A stretch of 64,000 bases of DNA from Fremontodendron californicum. Its lineage: Eukaryota > Streptophyta > Magnoliopsida > Malvales > Malvaceae. Shown here piece after piece: positions 23,083 through 34,820 of this stretch. The first letter of the stretch is position 1. Every line of letters starts with the position of its first letter. A model generated the notes under the pieces. It did not search any database. It worked only from the letters and a program-made list of their open reading frames with translations, and was not told where the DNA came from. Position numbers and translations under genes: made by a program. The stretch is taken from NCBI GenBank assembly GCA_030761205.1, contig JAULJL010000035.1, forward strand, positions 13,348,001 through 13,412,000, written 5' to 3'.

Positions 23083-23640
23083 CACTACAAGAGAATGTCG
23101 AATTATCGACGGAATACTTTCGTCGGTAACAAATGTTTTTACTGACGAAAAAGTTTGAATTACCGACGAAATTCTGTCGATAATGTTTTCGCTCATTACC
23201 CACGGATAATTTAAACATTACCGACGGAAATTTTATATTACCGGCGGATATTTAACGACTGAATTAATCCGTCGGTGAAATCCGTCAGTAATACTTTGGC
23301 GGGAACAACTTAGATTCTCGCAAAATTATTATCGACGGATTTACGTGTATTACCGACGGATTATTCCGTCGGTAAAAAATGACACGGATTCTAATATGCA
23401 ATAAATAGAAAGTTAAAAGAAAGAAAAAAAAAACACTGAACGGTCAAAATAAATTACCGACGAAAATTCCGTCGGTAATATGTACTTCCGTCGGTAATGT
23501 TATACCGACGGATTATCTTAATACCGACGGATGAAATTTGAATGACCGCCAAAATTTTTACCGACGGAATTTTTGTCGGTAATGTTACAATTCCGTCGGT
23601 AATGTTCTAGGGCATAATTAAATGCCCGAGACTCATTTTC
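23083..23640. repeat. CACTA subterminal repeats
   Basis: Roughly twenty direct and inverted copies of attaccgacggaa / ttccgtcggtaat (variants taccgacgaaatt, gtcggtaatg) occupy the first ~550 bp. In this superfamily such arrays are the binding sites of the TNPA-like protein. Confidence 0.9.
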
Positions 23641-24319
23641 TTGTCCTTCTTCCTTCTCTTTCTTTCTTTCTCTCTCTCTTTCCCTTTTCCCTAGTCTGTT
23701 CTCGACCCCCTACCAGGCCTCCCGCCGTCCGCAGTCTGCCTCCACCATCCGCCGTCCAATGTATGTCTCTTCTCTCTTTTCTTTTCTCTTCTCTCTCTCT
23801 CTTCTCTCTCTCTTGACTTTTTTTGAAACAATAAATTAACATATTTCTTTGTTTTTTTGCAGATTTAGGTTGGATATATCATTCTCCATCAGATTAAATT
23901 GTAAGTATTTTTATTATTTATGTTATTTGTTAATATTTGGACTTTGTTATTGTTTTTTGTTATTTAATAATTTTCGAAATTATGTTTTAAATAAATATAT
24001 TTATTTAATTGTATGTTATATTTTTGTTATTTTATCTAAAACGTTTTGTAATTTTTTTTTTGTGATTGTTAAATTATAAAATTGTAATGGTAGATAATAT
24101 TGTTGTTCTCTCTCTTCTTTTAATTTCGTTTTTTTTTATTTTTGGTTTTTGATATTTTTTGAAAATATTAAAAGTTTTCATTTTTGTAGTTTAGTCCGAG
24201 CCACCGCTGTCGTCGTCCGATTGTCCCTCACGAGCCACCACCATCGCTGCCACCACCCAAACTGTCCGACCACCGCGCCTGGGTATGAGTTGCCTTTTCT
24301 CTATGATTTATGGCATTAT

Positions 24320-24520
24320 TAATGTCTATATTGTTGAAATTTTTAATGTGTATATTGTTGAAATTGTTAATGTGTATATTGTTGAAATTGTTTTCTGTAT
24401 ATTGTTGAGTTGAAAGTGAAATTGTTAATGGATATGTTGAAATTGTTAAAATGTATATTGTTGAAATTGTTAATGTGTATATTATTAAAATTGTTAATGT
24501 GTATATTGTTGAAATTATAG
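24320..24520 (+). repeat. Short tandem repeat in CACTA leader
   Basis: Six or more imperfect copies of a 24-bp phrase built on tgtatattgttgaaattgtt lie between the CACTA leader and the transposase start. Noncoding. Confidence 0.7.
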
Positions 24521-24798
24521 TTTATTTATAATTATAATTTAAAAAGATAATATTAAAAAGTATATAAAATTGTAATAATAACAAGAAGAAGAAGATATGA
24601 AAATCTTAGGTTGTTTACTTATAATATATATAGTAATTTAAAAAGATAATATTGTTGAAATTGTTAATGTGTATAATTGTGTAGGAATAAATAAAACTTT
24701 ATTTATAATATATAGTAATTTAAAAAAATAATCAATTGCATGTTGTTATTTTGATTCTTGTGTTATTGTATTGTCCACTGTTTACTTAGGCTTAGAGA

Positions 24799-24903
24799 AT
24801 GAAGCACGATAAATCTTGGATGTATAGGCTGTTGGACGACTCTCAATATATTAGTAATGAGTATTTGAATGGAGTTGAAGAATTCTTAGGTTTTGCATAT
24901 GCT
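24799..24903 (+). pseudogene. CACTA TNP2-type transposase, first part (N terminus)
   Basis: Thirty-five codons beginning MKHDKSWMYR and containing EYLNGVEEFLGFAYA match the start of the plant transposase-associated domain found in En/Spm proteins. A likely splice acceptor (tttacttag) precedes the ATG. The frame is cut by the gypsy LTR at 24904; the target duplication ATGCT is part of codons on both sides, so the gene was in frame before the insertion. See the second part from 52974. Confidence 0.88.
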
Positions 24904-27900
24904 TGTAGACACCTAATTTTGTCCGGACCACTAAAACAAATATGTTTTCTTCCTAAATTGATGTTTCAGAATGTAAAAAGATTTTTTTCATCCTGCAGGG
25001 GGTACTCAGAGACTTAGTTTAAGAGGGCGAGCATAAAAAGTCAAACTCAAAAAAAGTCAACCTCGAAAAAGTCAAACTCGAAAAGTCAACTACTAAAAAA
25101 GTCAACCCACTTTCAAAATCAAGATTTGAAGTTCAATTGAAAAATGGCGAAAAAAATTTAATAATCCGAGGTCTACCTCGAATGATATGGAGTTCGGAAG
25201 TTGGGTTATGGAGATTCAGTAGAAAGGAAGCCCTAATCCGGGAAATTTGGGGAAAAGTGCTTAAACGATCGAATTGGCCAAAATTGAAGGTTCCAAATGA
25301 AAGATAAGCACTGAGTACGGGTAATGGAGAAGCCACTTGAAAGAAAAACTGAAAGAAAAGTCAATCCGGGAGAAAACCGAGAATTAGGGTTTTTGGTGGA
25401 TTTTGGTGAAAACGGGAAGAATTACAGAAATGGCCCGACTTGGTAAGAATAAAGCCCCCAATGGATGAGGAATGATTAAAAAGGGATATCCCAAGGCTCA
25501 ATTTGAAGAAAATCTGAAAATCGGACTAGTTTTGAGCAAGACCGGGTTTCGGAGGCAAAATGGCAAAATTGGAAAATTTGAGAAAAATAGAAAATGGACT
25601 CCAAAAATTCTGAAAATTTGAAAATCTCATTCTTAAATCATTTGGAATAGATTGGAAAAAGAAAATCTTGATTCGGAGTTCGTTTCCAAAATGGCCAAAT
25701 CCCGGATCTCTTATGTAGTAATTCAAGAAGATAAATCCCGGAAAAATAGTAAATGAACTCCAAATCTTCTGAAAATTTGAAAATATCATTTATAAATTAT
25801 TTTAAAGAGATTGGCGAAAGAAAATCTTGATTCGGAGTTCATTTGCAAAATGGCCAAATCCCGGGTCTCTTATGTCGTAATTCAAAAAGATAAATCCCGA
25901 AAAAATAGCAAATGGACTCCAAAAATTTTGAAAATTTGAAAATCTCATTTTTAAATTATTTGGAAGATATTGGAGAAATAAAATCTTGATTCGGAGTTCG
26001 TTTGCAAAATGGCCAAATCCCGGGCCTCATATGTAGTAATTCAAGCAGATAAATCCCGAAAAAATACCAAATGAGTTCCAAAAATTTTGAAAACTTCCAG
26101 ATCACACTTTTAAATTATTTGGAATATATTGGTGAAGAAAAATCTTGATTTGGAGCTCGTTTAAAAAATCGTAAAATGTGGGGGCATAAAAAGGCATTTT
26201 TGGAAGAACAAATCCAAATAAATAGCAAACGGACTCGGAAAATTTTGAAAAGTTCCAAAATTCAAAATTTTATTATTTTGAAAGTATTGAAAAAATAAAA
26301 TTTGAATTTGGAGTCCGTTTGCCATTTATTTGCATCCGGGGGGCAAAACGGTCATTTTACCTAAGCAACCGAAAAGGGCTTTTCTTGCCTTTCAAAAAAA
26401 TCAGACTTTGGCTGGAAAAGGGAGTGCTGGCCAAACAAGGCCCAAAGGAAGGAGGAAGCTTCTGATTTTTCAATCAAAAGGCCAAGAATTAAGAGTTAGT
26501 TAGAGATTTTTTTGATCAAGCCATTGTAATTAAGCCACATAGGCCAATGCATGAAGAGGGAGAGTGTCAGCATTATTCTTGAACAGCTATAATTATGGAC
26601 AGCTGATACACTAATCTAAGGGTGATAATTTCATGATTTTTCACCTTGAATCACTAGCCCTTGGATGGAAATTGGTTGGAATCAAAATGACAACATCTTA
26701 AGAGGAGAGAGGGTGCATTCGGCCAGCCTAAATGGGGGAGTGGAATTTTCATTTTCTTCATTTCATTTTTCAGATTTCTTCTTGGTTTTGCTTAGTTTTT
26801 CTCTCCTTGGTTGAAAGCAAGAAGAAAAAGTTTAGAAAAGAAAGGAAAGTTTGAAGAGATAAAGCTTGAAAGATAGCTTCTTGAGGTTGCTTTTAGCACC
26901 AACTCTTGCACTTTCTTGATTTTCCATTCTTGTTTTTGCTGTTTTTAATTATTATTTGGTGAGTTTTCTTTTTAAATAAGTGTTTTTTTTATGTTCTTCT
27001 TAAGTTCTTTCTTCATCTCTTTCTTAAATAATTTTTTACATTTTTTTTCTTATTTTTTTACTATGGCCGAATGGCCTATATTTTTTAGTGTTGATGTTTT
27101 GTTTGATTTCTCATGTTATTCATATTAATTTCTTTAGTCTTGATGCTTTAAATATTCTTCTACTATATATACTTGAGGCTTGTTTTAATTTGATTGCTTG
27201 TTTGTTGTCATTTATAAGTTTATTATCATGTTCTTACATTTTTAATTTCCTGTTTTCATAATGTTTAAATTTGTTGATGTTTTAGTTTAAGTATATCAAG
27301 TGTTTGTGAAAATGCCATGCTTGTTGGAGCTTGAAGCCATTCGGCTACTCCATGTGTTTTACATTGTATGTGCATTCTTGCTATGTTAGTTAATAGGTTT
27401 GCATTTGCATGACATTTGTTTGAGTATTTAGTTTAAGTATACCAAGTGTTTGTGAAAATGCCATGCTTGTTGGAGCTTGAGGCCATTCGGCTACTCCATG
27501 TGTTTTACATTGTATGTGCATTTTGGCTATATGACTTGATAGGTTTGCATTTTCATGACATTTGGTTGAGTTTTTGGTTTAAGCATGCCTTGTGTTTGTG
27601 TTGTTTCCATGCATGTTTTAGTTATTAGGTTTGGTTTTTTTTGCCATTCATGTCCATGCATTTTAGACCTAGATTGCATTAAATGCCATGCAAGTTCATT
27701 TAGGTCTAGGTCACTATATTGATGCCATGCATTTTTTCATGACATTTAGGTTTAAACTCATGCATTTCATGCATCATATTTGCTGTATTTTTTTCATGCA
27801 TTTCATGTTCATGCCACTTGACTAATGACTTAGGCCAATTAATGGTTCAAAGTCATGCTTTCTTGAGCACACTTGTGGAAAATTAAGGTTTGTCAAATTG

Positions 27901-29822
27901 ATTATTCTACTTTTGTGATTTTTTTTACTTATCCAATTTTTGTCTAACTTTTAAAAAGTCCTAGCTACTGTTTGTGAGTTATTTTGTGAGTCTTAAATAT
28001 TTTTACTTTGATTTTTAAATGATTTTATCAAAGGCAAAAATATATTTTGGCAAAACAGTTTTTTTCATCCAGTACTTGTACTTTTTCGATTTTTCTGGGC
28101 ATTCATCTTTAACCAGAAAATTAAGCTGATATTTTCCCATGTAGTTTTACATGTCCTGAGTCTCCAATATTTTTTTTTAGATTTTTGAATTTTTAAAAAT
28201 AGGGTATAAAATCATGGCTTAAAACTGGACAGTGGAGTCAGAATTGAATTTGAAGGAAAATCATTTTTCTATTTTGGTTAAGTTACTTAGAGGGGGCTGA
28301 TTAGGAAGTTTAGCTACTGACTTTGGGTAGTTTCTAAGCCTTTTTAAACTCTAAAAATGATTTTTTTTGTCTCGAGTTAAGGGTGGTCAAGTCCGGATTT
28401 TTTAAACTTAGAAAATTAGAGCCATTTAAAAAAGGTTTAGCCCATTTTTTATTTTTAATCTAAGCTTTTCAAAATTGTTTTCAAACAATCACAAAGTATT
28501 TTGGTTTTAGAATATTTAATTTGACATATTTTCCTAAGGTAACAGGATATCTTTTTAGATATACGGATTTCCTCAATTAAAGGAAAAAATACATTTTTAT
28601 GCATTGCATTTTCTATATTCATGCATTTTATATAATATGTGATTTTTGCTATGATAATTTCTATGATATTGTTATGATTTTGAGTTATGTTTATTGTTTA
28701 TTGTATGATTTGGAATATTTCATGATATCCTATGCTTTTTATTTAGTTATTTTTGTCATATTATTTAGCATATACTATGTTCATGCATTATTATTTTCAT
28801 TCTTATTTTCATGCATATTATATGATATCATTATTTTATATTTTATGTCATTTAAAGTATATGCCATATCATTCATATTTGCCATGTCATTTAAATTATT
28901 TTACTTAGAATATATCATATGACTTAGGATATTGCATTTCATATAGAATATATTATGTTACCTAGGTCATTTCATTTCATTTAGAATATGTCATATAACT
29001 TAGGATATTTCATTTCATTTAGAATGTGCTAAGACATTTAAATCATATCATATTATTTAGGGTGCATTATATTATTTAGATTTTACTATGTCATTTTATT
29101 TATGTCATGCATATACATATTCATATCTTTTAAAATGTTTTCAAAAAGGTAATGATTTTCAATAAAATAAAGATATTCCCGAGTTAAAATAATTAATGAG
29201 TTCTCTGCCGGGTTTGCTAGGGAGGATATCATCAATTATCATTAATAACGGAATATCTTCTTTAAAAAGAGAATGATTCGGAAAGTCTTCCAAAACTAAT
29301 AAATTTTTTATATTTTGCCACGTTTGTTGGGGAATATAAGAAAATTTTGAATTTATAAATTCCGGATCATTTTCAATTAAAAATGAAATTATTTTTCTTT
29401 AAATAGGGAATTAACTTGAAATACTAAATTTAAAACCGATTTTTTTACCGAGACTTGAGATAACACACGATTAATAAGGTACCGTTTTATACGGGCGTTA
29501 TGGGGGTGCTAATCCTTCCCCGCACGTAACCGAGTCCCGAACCCGTTTCTTTGATTTCTCTGGTTTAAAATGCAGACTTGAAATTGGTTTTAAAAATTTT
29601 TTTAATTATTTTTTAAAATATTTTTATAAATCCGGTTTTAATAGGTGGCCGATCACACCTAGCTAAAAAAGATTGGTGGCGACTCCATGTCTTTTTTTTA
29701 AGGTAATTTTCAAAACCTTCATTTTTTAGAGGAATTAAGTCGACTTTTCCTCTTTTTTTAATGTCACACTTAACGAATAATAAAGTCTTGCGATGAGACT
29801 TGTTATTTTTTGGGTTGCGACA
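24904..29822 (+). repeat. 5' LTR of the Tat/Ogre-like element (4919 bp)
   Basis: Starts TGTAGACACCTAATTTTGTC and ends ttgggttgcgaca. Contains several near-repeats of a ~150-bp motif (attcggagttcgtttgcaaa, gataaatcccgaaaaa, between 25540 and 26100) and degenerate 'catttcatttagaatat' repeats (28890-29100). All small ORFs in it are noncoding LTR text. The same sequence is repeated at 38807-52973 and, inverted, at 1-2103. Confidence 0.95.
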
Positions 29823-29825
29823 GCT

Positions 29826-29843
29826 TGGCGACTCCCTTGGGGA
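29826..29843 (+). promoter_or_regulatory. Primer-binding site of the Tat/Ogre-like element
   Basis: TGGCGACTCCCTTGGGGA starts three bases after the 5' LTR. Its form is that of the tRNA-Arg-type primer sites I recall for Tat/Ogre elements; exact tRNA match not verified. Confidence 0.7.
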
Positions 29844-31432
29844 CTATTAGAGAGTCAGGCGTAGAATAAGTCGTGTGTTATGAAAGTCTCGGTTTTGTTG
29901 GTTTAATTGGTATTTAATTTTAATTCCTACATTTTTTAAATAAGGAGAATTTTGAAAATAATAAAATATTTTTAAATATGTTCATACTCATTTGCATGCA
30001 TTTTATTATTGTTCTCTAGTTATTTAAGGTTGTATATTATAATTGCTTGTTGGTTAATACGTTACACTATTCTTGATTTTTTTTTTTTTTTTATATAAAT
30101 TGCTAGGGCATTTAGAATAAGGTTTGTAGAATAGGTGGTGCACACCACACGTCCATTTACATATCATGAGCCCTATACCCGGGTTCCGTTCTTTTAGGTG
30201 GGAGCAAAGTAACTAAGCCTTCGTGATTAACAGTCCGCATGGGCTAGTGAAACACTTCCGGAGTACTAAATTACCTAAGCCTTCGTGATTAACAATCCAC
30301 ATGGTCTAGGGAAATAGACTCTAATGAATTGAACCCGCTTTTATCGGGGTGCCTTACTAGCCTTCACCGACGACAGTGAGGAGCAATTCGGGGCCTTTAG
30401 AACCAATTCACTCTCATATAATGAACCTAGGTGAAGCCATGCCGAGTTTCCATTAGATATACCGAAAATAGGAACACATGGAGGGACATTTCTAAACCTT
30501 TTGTTACCTATTTTACACTCTTAAGAAGTTTTGTAGATCGGGCAACGATGTACGTACATCGCTCGTAATAAATGTGATAATCCGTCCCAAAGGCACTATG
30601 ATACCTATATAAGTAGATATTTGTTGGGGCAAACGTTCATTAAATGTTTAATAAAAAAAATAAAAATCCTTTTTCAAGCATTTTTTGCATTTTGCACATT
30701 TCATGCATGTGTGAATAGAGCATGTACATTTTTGGTTGTATTATTGATCTCATTTTTTTTTGCAATAAATTGATGGTGATAATAATCTCATTTGATGATT
30801 TCATAAAACCGGTAGTGTTGCATGAACATTTGGATATTGTACCATAGTAAGATCCACTACCCTTAAATTCTTTTGAAAATAATATGTTTGGTTTTTCATA
30901 GAGAAAACACGTTTCAAAAAAATCATAAATCATAAATTTGGAGGCAAATCTTGCATAATGAGATTTTTGAATAATCAAGATTTAGGTCCCACCAGTTTCA
31001 TGTAATCATTGATTTCTTTTTATATACCTTGGTGTTAATTCATTTATTCTTTATTTGTATCATTTTGACATCATGTCACAGTCCTAACATGCATGGTTAT
31101 TTATTGTAGAATACATTTGTGATATACATGGTCATTCTTTGTACCTACCTTTGTATTAATTCATTTATTCTCCGCATGTATCATTTTGACATCATAGCAT
31201 GCATGGTCATTCATTGTAGAATACATACATGGTAATTATTTGTATATACCTATGCATCAATTTATTAATTTTTTAATGCATCATGTTGGCATTAGATTGC
31301 ATCCACAGCATACATAGTTATCATAATTTCTCTGTATATGTTCATGCATTAATCATCAGTATATTCATGCACATAGGAATAGAGCATGTACATTCACAAT
31401 TGTATTCTTAATCTCATGACATTTTCATTTGC
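29844..31432 (+). other. Leader of the Tat/Ogre-like element
   Basis: Untranslated leader. 30150-30610 contains repeated phrases (taagccttcgtgattaac twice). 30690-31430 contains degenerate ~110-bp repeats with tagaatacat and catgcatggtcattc, including gaatagagcatgtacatt at 30713 and again at 31378. No coding signal. Confidence 0.75.
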
Positions 31433-32383
31433 ATGAAAAGGGTTCGAGATATGAGGAATGAATCGGAGGAACAATTGGGTGCTTTGGAACGCAATCAAGA
31501 GGAATGTGGACATAAAATCCGGGAAGTGAAAGAACAACTAGTCAAAATGCTGAAAATGTTTAAGGATATGGGCAAGAGTAAAGAGGAACTTTCTCAGGGC
31601 TCTGCATCGCCTTCGGATCAACCAAAACCATTAAGTCCCGAACATACAATCCTTGCTGGATTCTGCACTTGTCAATGCCACAAAGGTTGCAATCCTAATG
31701 AAATTATGGATAAAATCATGAAAATGATTAAACCTGAGAGCCTGATACCAAAGATAGAAACCTCGGATCCTGTACCATACCAGCAAACTGTTCTAGGTCC
31801 AAGCCAATATCCCCTCCCTACTATGGTCCAATCGTCCATTGGGATGACCACTACGGGAAACCTGAATCCCACTCCATCACCAGCAACTCCCAGTTCATAC
31901 TATTTCCCTCATCAATCACCTTATCCAACATCTGGGATAGGAACCTCGAGCTATGTACAACTTCCAAAGGCCCCGTGTCCAAATCCATACCCTTACTATG
32001 CTGTTCCTCCATCTCCTTATGTAAACACTCCAGTTCGAACCTTAGTGCCACCACCAAGCGCCCCAACTCCTAGGCCATGTGTGACTAAGAAACGACCCCA
32101 GGATAAGACCCAAAGGCCTTTTGATCCCTTTCCAATCAGCTACCGAGAGCTTCTCCCTATACTGATCTAAAAGCACATGGTTGCATGCGTCCCATTGAAA
32201 CCTCTGCTACCACCATATCCAAAGTGGTATAATCCAAATGCAAGATGTGATTATCACTGTGGAATTGGTGGCCATAGCATTGAAGACTGTATAGCATTCA
32301 AAAAGAAAGTGCAATCTCTTATAAATGCCAAGTGGTTGAATCCAACGACACTGATTGATAGAGGGCTGGGAAAGCGCCATTAG
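31433..32383 (+). pseudogene. First gag-like module, lacking the gag core
   Basis: The frame opens with a charged coiled-coil-like stretch (EEQLGALERNQEECGHKIRE), then a proline/tyrosine-rich linker (PYPYYAVPPSPYVNTP), a stop at 32168, and after a frame change a zinc-knuckle-like segment (PYPKWYNPNARCDYHCG... GGHSIEDC) and KKVQSLINAKWL. The usual Retrotrans_gag core is absent between coiled coil and knuckle. This reads as an internally deleted gag. A second gag module follows at 33335. Confidence 0.7.
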
Positions 32384-32639
32384 GATTGGGAGATTTACAA
32401 CATTGAGGTGGAAAGACTTCGGTCTTATATGATGTAATAGGATTTCACTTATTCAGTAGCCGGCTCTTATAGCCTTAGGATGCTAGGAAGAATAAAGTGC
32501 TTGTAAAGACAGTTTTAACCACTGTTCAAATTTTGTAAAACATGGTTCATACCATTGTTGAACGTTGATGTGGGAATGAATTGATTATGTTTCAAATTTA
32601 GAAGATGTTGATGATTAAGTTCCTCTGATTCTTATTTCC

Positions 32640-33230
32640 TCCGTGATATCTTTCCCCTTGCATTTTGCATCCGATCAATTATTTGTCATACCATACATTC
32701 ATACATGTATCATGTTAGCATCAGGTTGCATTCATGCATTCATAATCAGCATAATTTTCTGTATATATCCATGCATGAATTTGTTTATTTGTTACATGCA
32801 TCATGTTAACTTTGGATTGCATTCATGACGAACATAGTCAGCATGATTTATCTATATATGCTCATACATTAATCTGTCATATTAACATCAGGATGCATTC
32901 ATAACACACATGGTCAACATGATTTTCTTTGTATATACTCTGTATCAATCATTCATTGTTTGCATGTATCATAATTGACATCGTGTTGCATTCATAGGGT
33001 ATATGATCATTCATTGGGAAATACGCTAAAATGTACATGATCATTCATTGCATATATCCATGTGTTGATTTGTTTATTCTTTGCTTGCAACATGTTGGCA
33101 TCGTGATTGCATTTATTACATACATGGTCAACATGTTTCCACTATACATGTCCATACATCATATTGTTTAGGCTTCACGTGCATCAAAATTGCATTCATG
33201 GCTCCTTGATCATGACACGCACTTTGGGGG
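32640..33230 (+). repeat. Degenerate ~115-bp tandem repeats between gag modules
   Basis: Four to five imperfect units with catcatgttagcatcagg, ttgcattcatg and 'atggtcaacatg' phrases. The text is related to the leader repeats at 30690-31430, which suggests that leader plus gag start was duplicated. Confidence 0.65.
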
Positions 33231-33334
33231 AATAAAACAGAAGTTGGCTTGGCTTTAAGAGTCTTTGAAAGAATTTTCATTTCAAATCAAATGTAAAAGA
33301 AGTACTGAGTACCCTTTTAATACAGGCTAGTGCT

Positions 33335-34820
33335 ATGGAGAATGAACAAGTTGCCCGAATGGAAAGAATGGAAAAGGTACAGGAAGAATTGCGAGAACAG
33401 CTTGCAAAGTCTCAAGCATAATCTAAAGATCAGATGATTAAATTGATGGAGCTAATATCCACCGTAATCAAGGGATACAATGAAAACTTGGCCACCAGAG
33501 AAGGGTTAGAGGCACAAAAGGGTCATAATGATGGATGTCCAGAACATAGTTAACCCCGTCAATGTCTTAAATTCAGATGATCCAGCTGAACAGGCAAAGT
33601 TAAAAATGGTTAATGAGATAGAGTTGGCAGATTCCCAAGGGAAATATCAGTTGCTAGATGAAAGGCTCTGGGCAGTAGAAAATACAGACGTATTCGAGAG
33701 TGTGGAGGCGAAAGAACGATGCTTAGTCTTCGATTTAGTCATCCCTCCTAAATTCAAGGTCCCTGACTTTGTGAAATATGACGGGACGACTGATCCGTCA
33801 ACCCATATCACTATGTTCTACCGAAAGATGACAAGTTATATAGATAATGATAAGCTTCTGATCCACTACTTTCAGGATAGCCTCAGTGGGTCCGCCATTA
33901 GGTGGTATAGTCAGTTGAGCAAGGATCGGATTCGCTCTTGGAATGATTTGGCTAGGGCTTTTCTAAACCAGTACAAGCATGTGACCGACATGACACCTGA
34001 CCGTCTCACCTTGCAAAATATGGAGAAAACTGTTACTGAGAGCTTCAAAGAGTATGCTCAGAGGTGGAGGAACATGGCCACCCAAGTACAACCGCCTTTA
34101 ACTCAGAAGGAAACCACTGTCCTTTTTGTGAATACATTACAGGCCCCATACTACGATAGACTTGTTGGCAACACCTCGAAGAATTTTTCAGATAATCTCC
34201 GGGGAAATGATTGAAAATGCAATCAAAGCCGGGAAACTCGAAAGAGGTAAAATATTTAATGCAGAGAGAAACAGGTCGCCCAAAAAGAAAGAGAAAGATG
34301 TCCAAGCCATGAGAGACAGTGCCCCATATATTCTGGCTACTTCATACCCTCCACCCTGTCTTTCTATGAATTATGTACCCTAGGGTTCATACTTATACCC
34401 AATGGCCTCTGAGAATCCAGTAAATTTTCAACCTTTTGTCAGTCAAAGGAAATCAAAGAATATCCGAAAAAGAGATCAGTTTGAGTCACTCCCATGTCTT
34501 ACTCTGAATTATTACCCCAGCTGGTCGAAGAGAAACTCCTCACTAAAGTTTCAGTGGAGTTTATCTAACCCCATATCCAAGATGGTATGACGAAAATGCA
34601 CATTGTGATTATCATTCTGGGATTTGGGGACATTCCACATTAAATTGCTTATGTCTGAAACGGAAGGTTCAAGCACTCATCAATAAAGGACAGTTAGATG
34701 TGGGGAAGAAACAAAGGTTAGACAGCATGGAGAATCTGCTGAATGGGAATGATGAGACCATTGTGGATGTCATAATAGGGGAAGAAGATGGAAAGGTCGA
34801 AAAGAGTACCAAGGAATAAC
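33335..34820 (+). pseudogene. Second gag-like module with Retrotrans_gag core, broken
   Basis: Starts MENEQVARMERMEKVQEELR (ATG 33335), hits a stop at about 33419 and changes frame near 33520. The core (33700-34200) has the Retrotrans_gag signature: PPKFKVPDFVKYDGTTDP, YFQDSLSGSAIRWYSQL, FLNQYKHVTDMTPDRLTL, FKEYAQRWRNMATQVQP. A frame change at about 34190 leads into GEMIENAIKAGKLERG, then a degenerate linker and a knuckle-like CDYHSGIWGHSTLNC near 34602 with KRKVQALI. Several disruptions make it nonfunctional. No pol follows. Confidence 0.88.

Noticed and set aside
23098..23640. Possible CRISPR-like array of short repeats
   Set aside because: Repeats are irregularly spaced, occur in both orientations and follow a CACTA terminus; they are transposon subterminal repeats in a plant genome.
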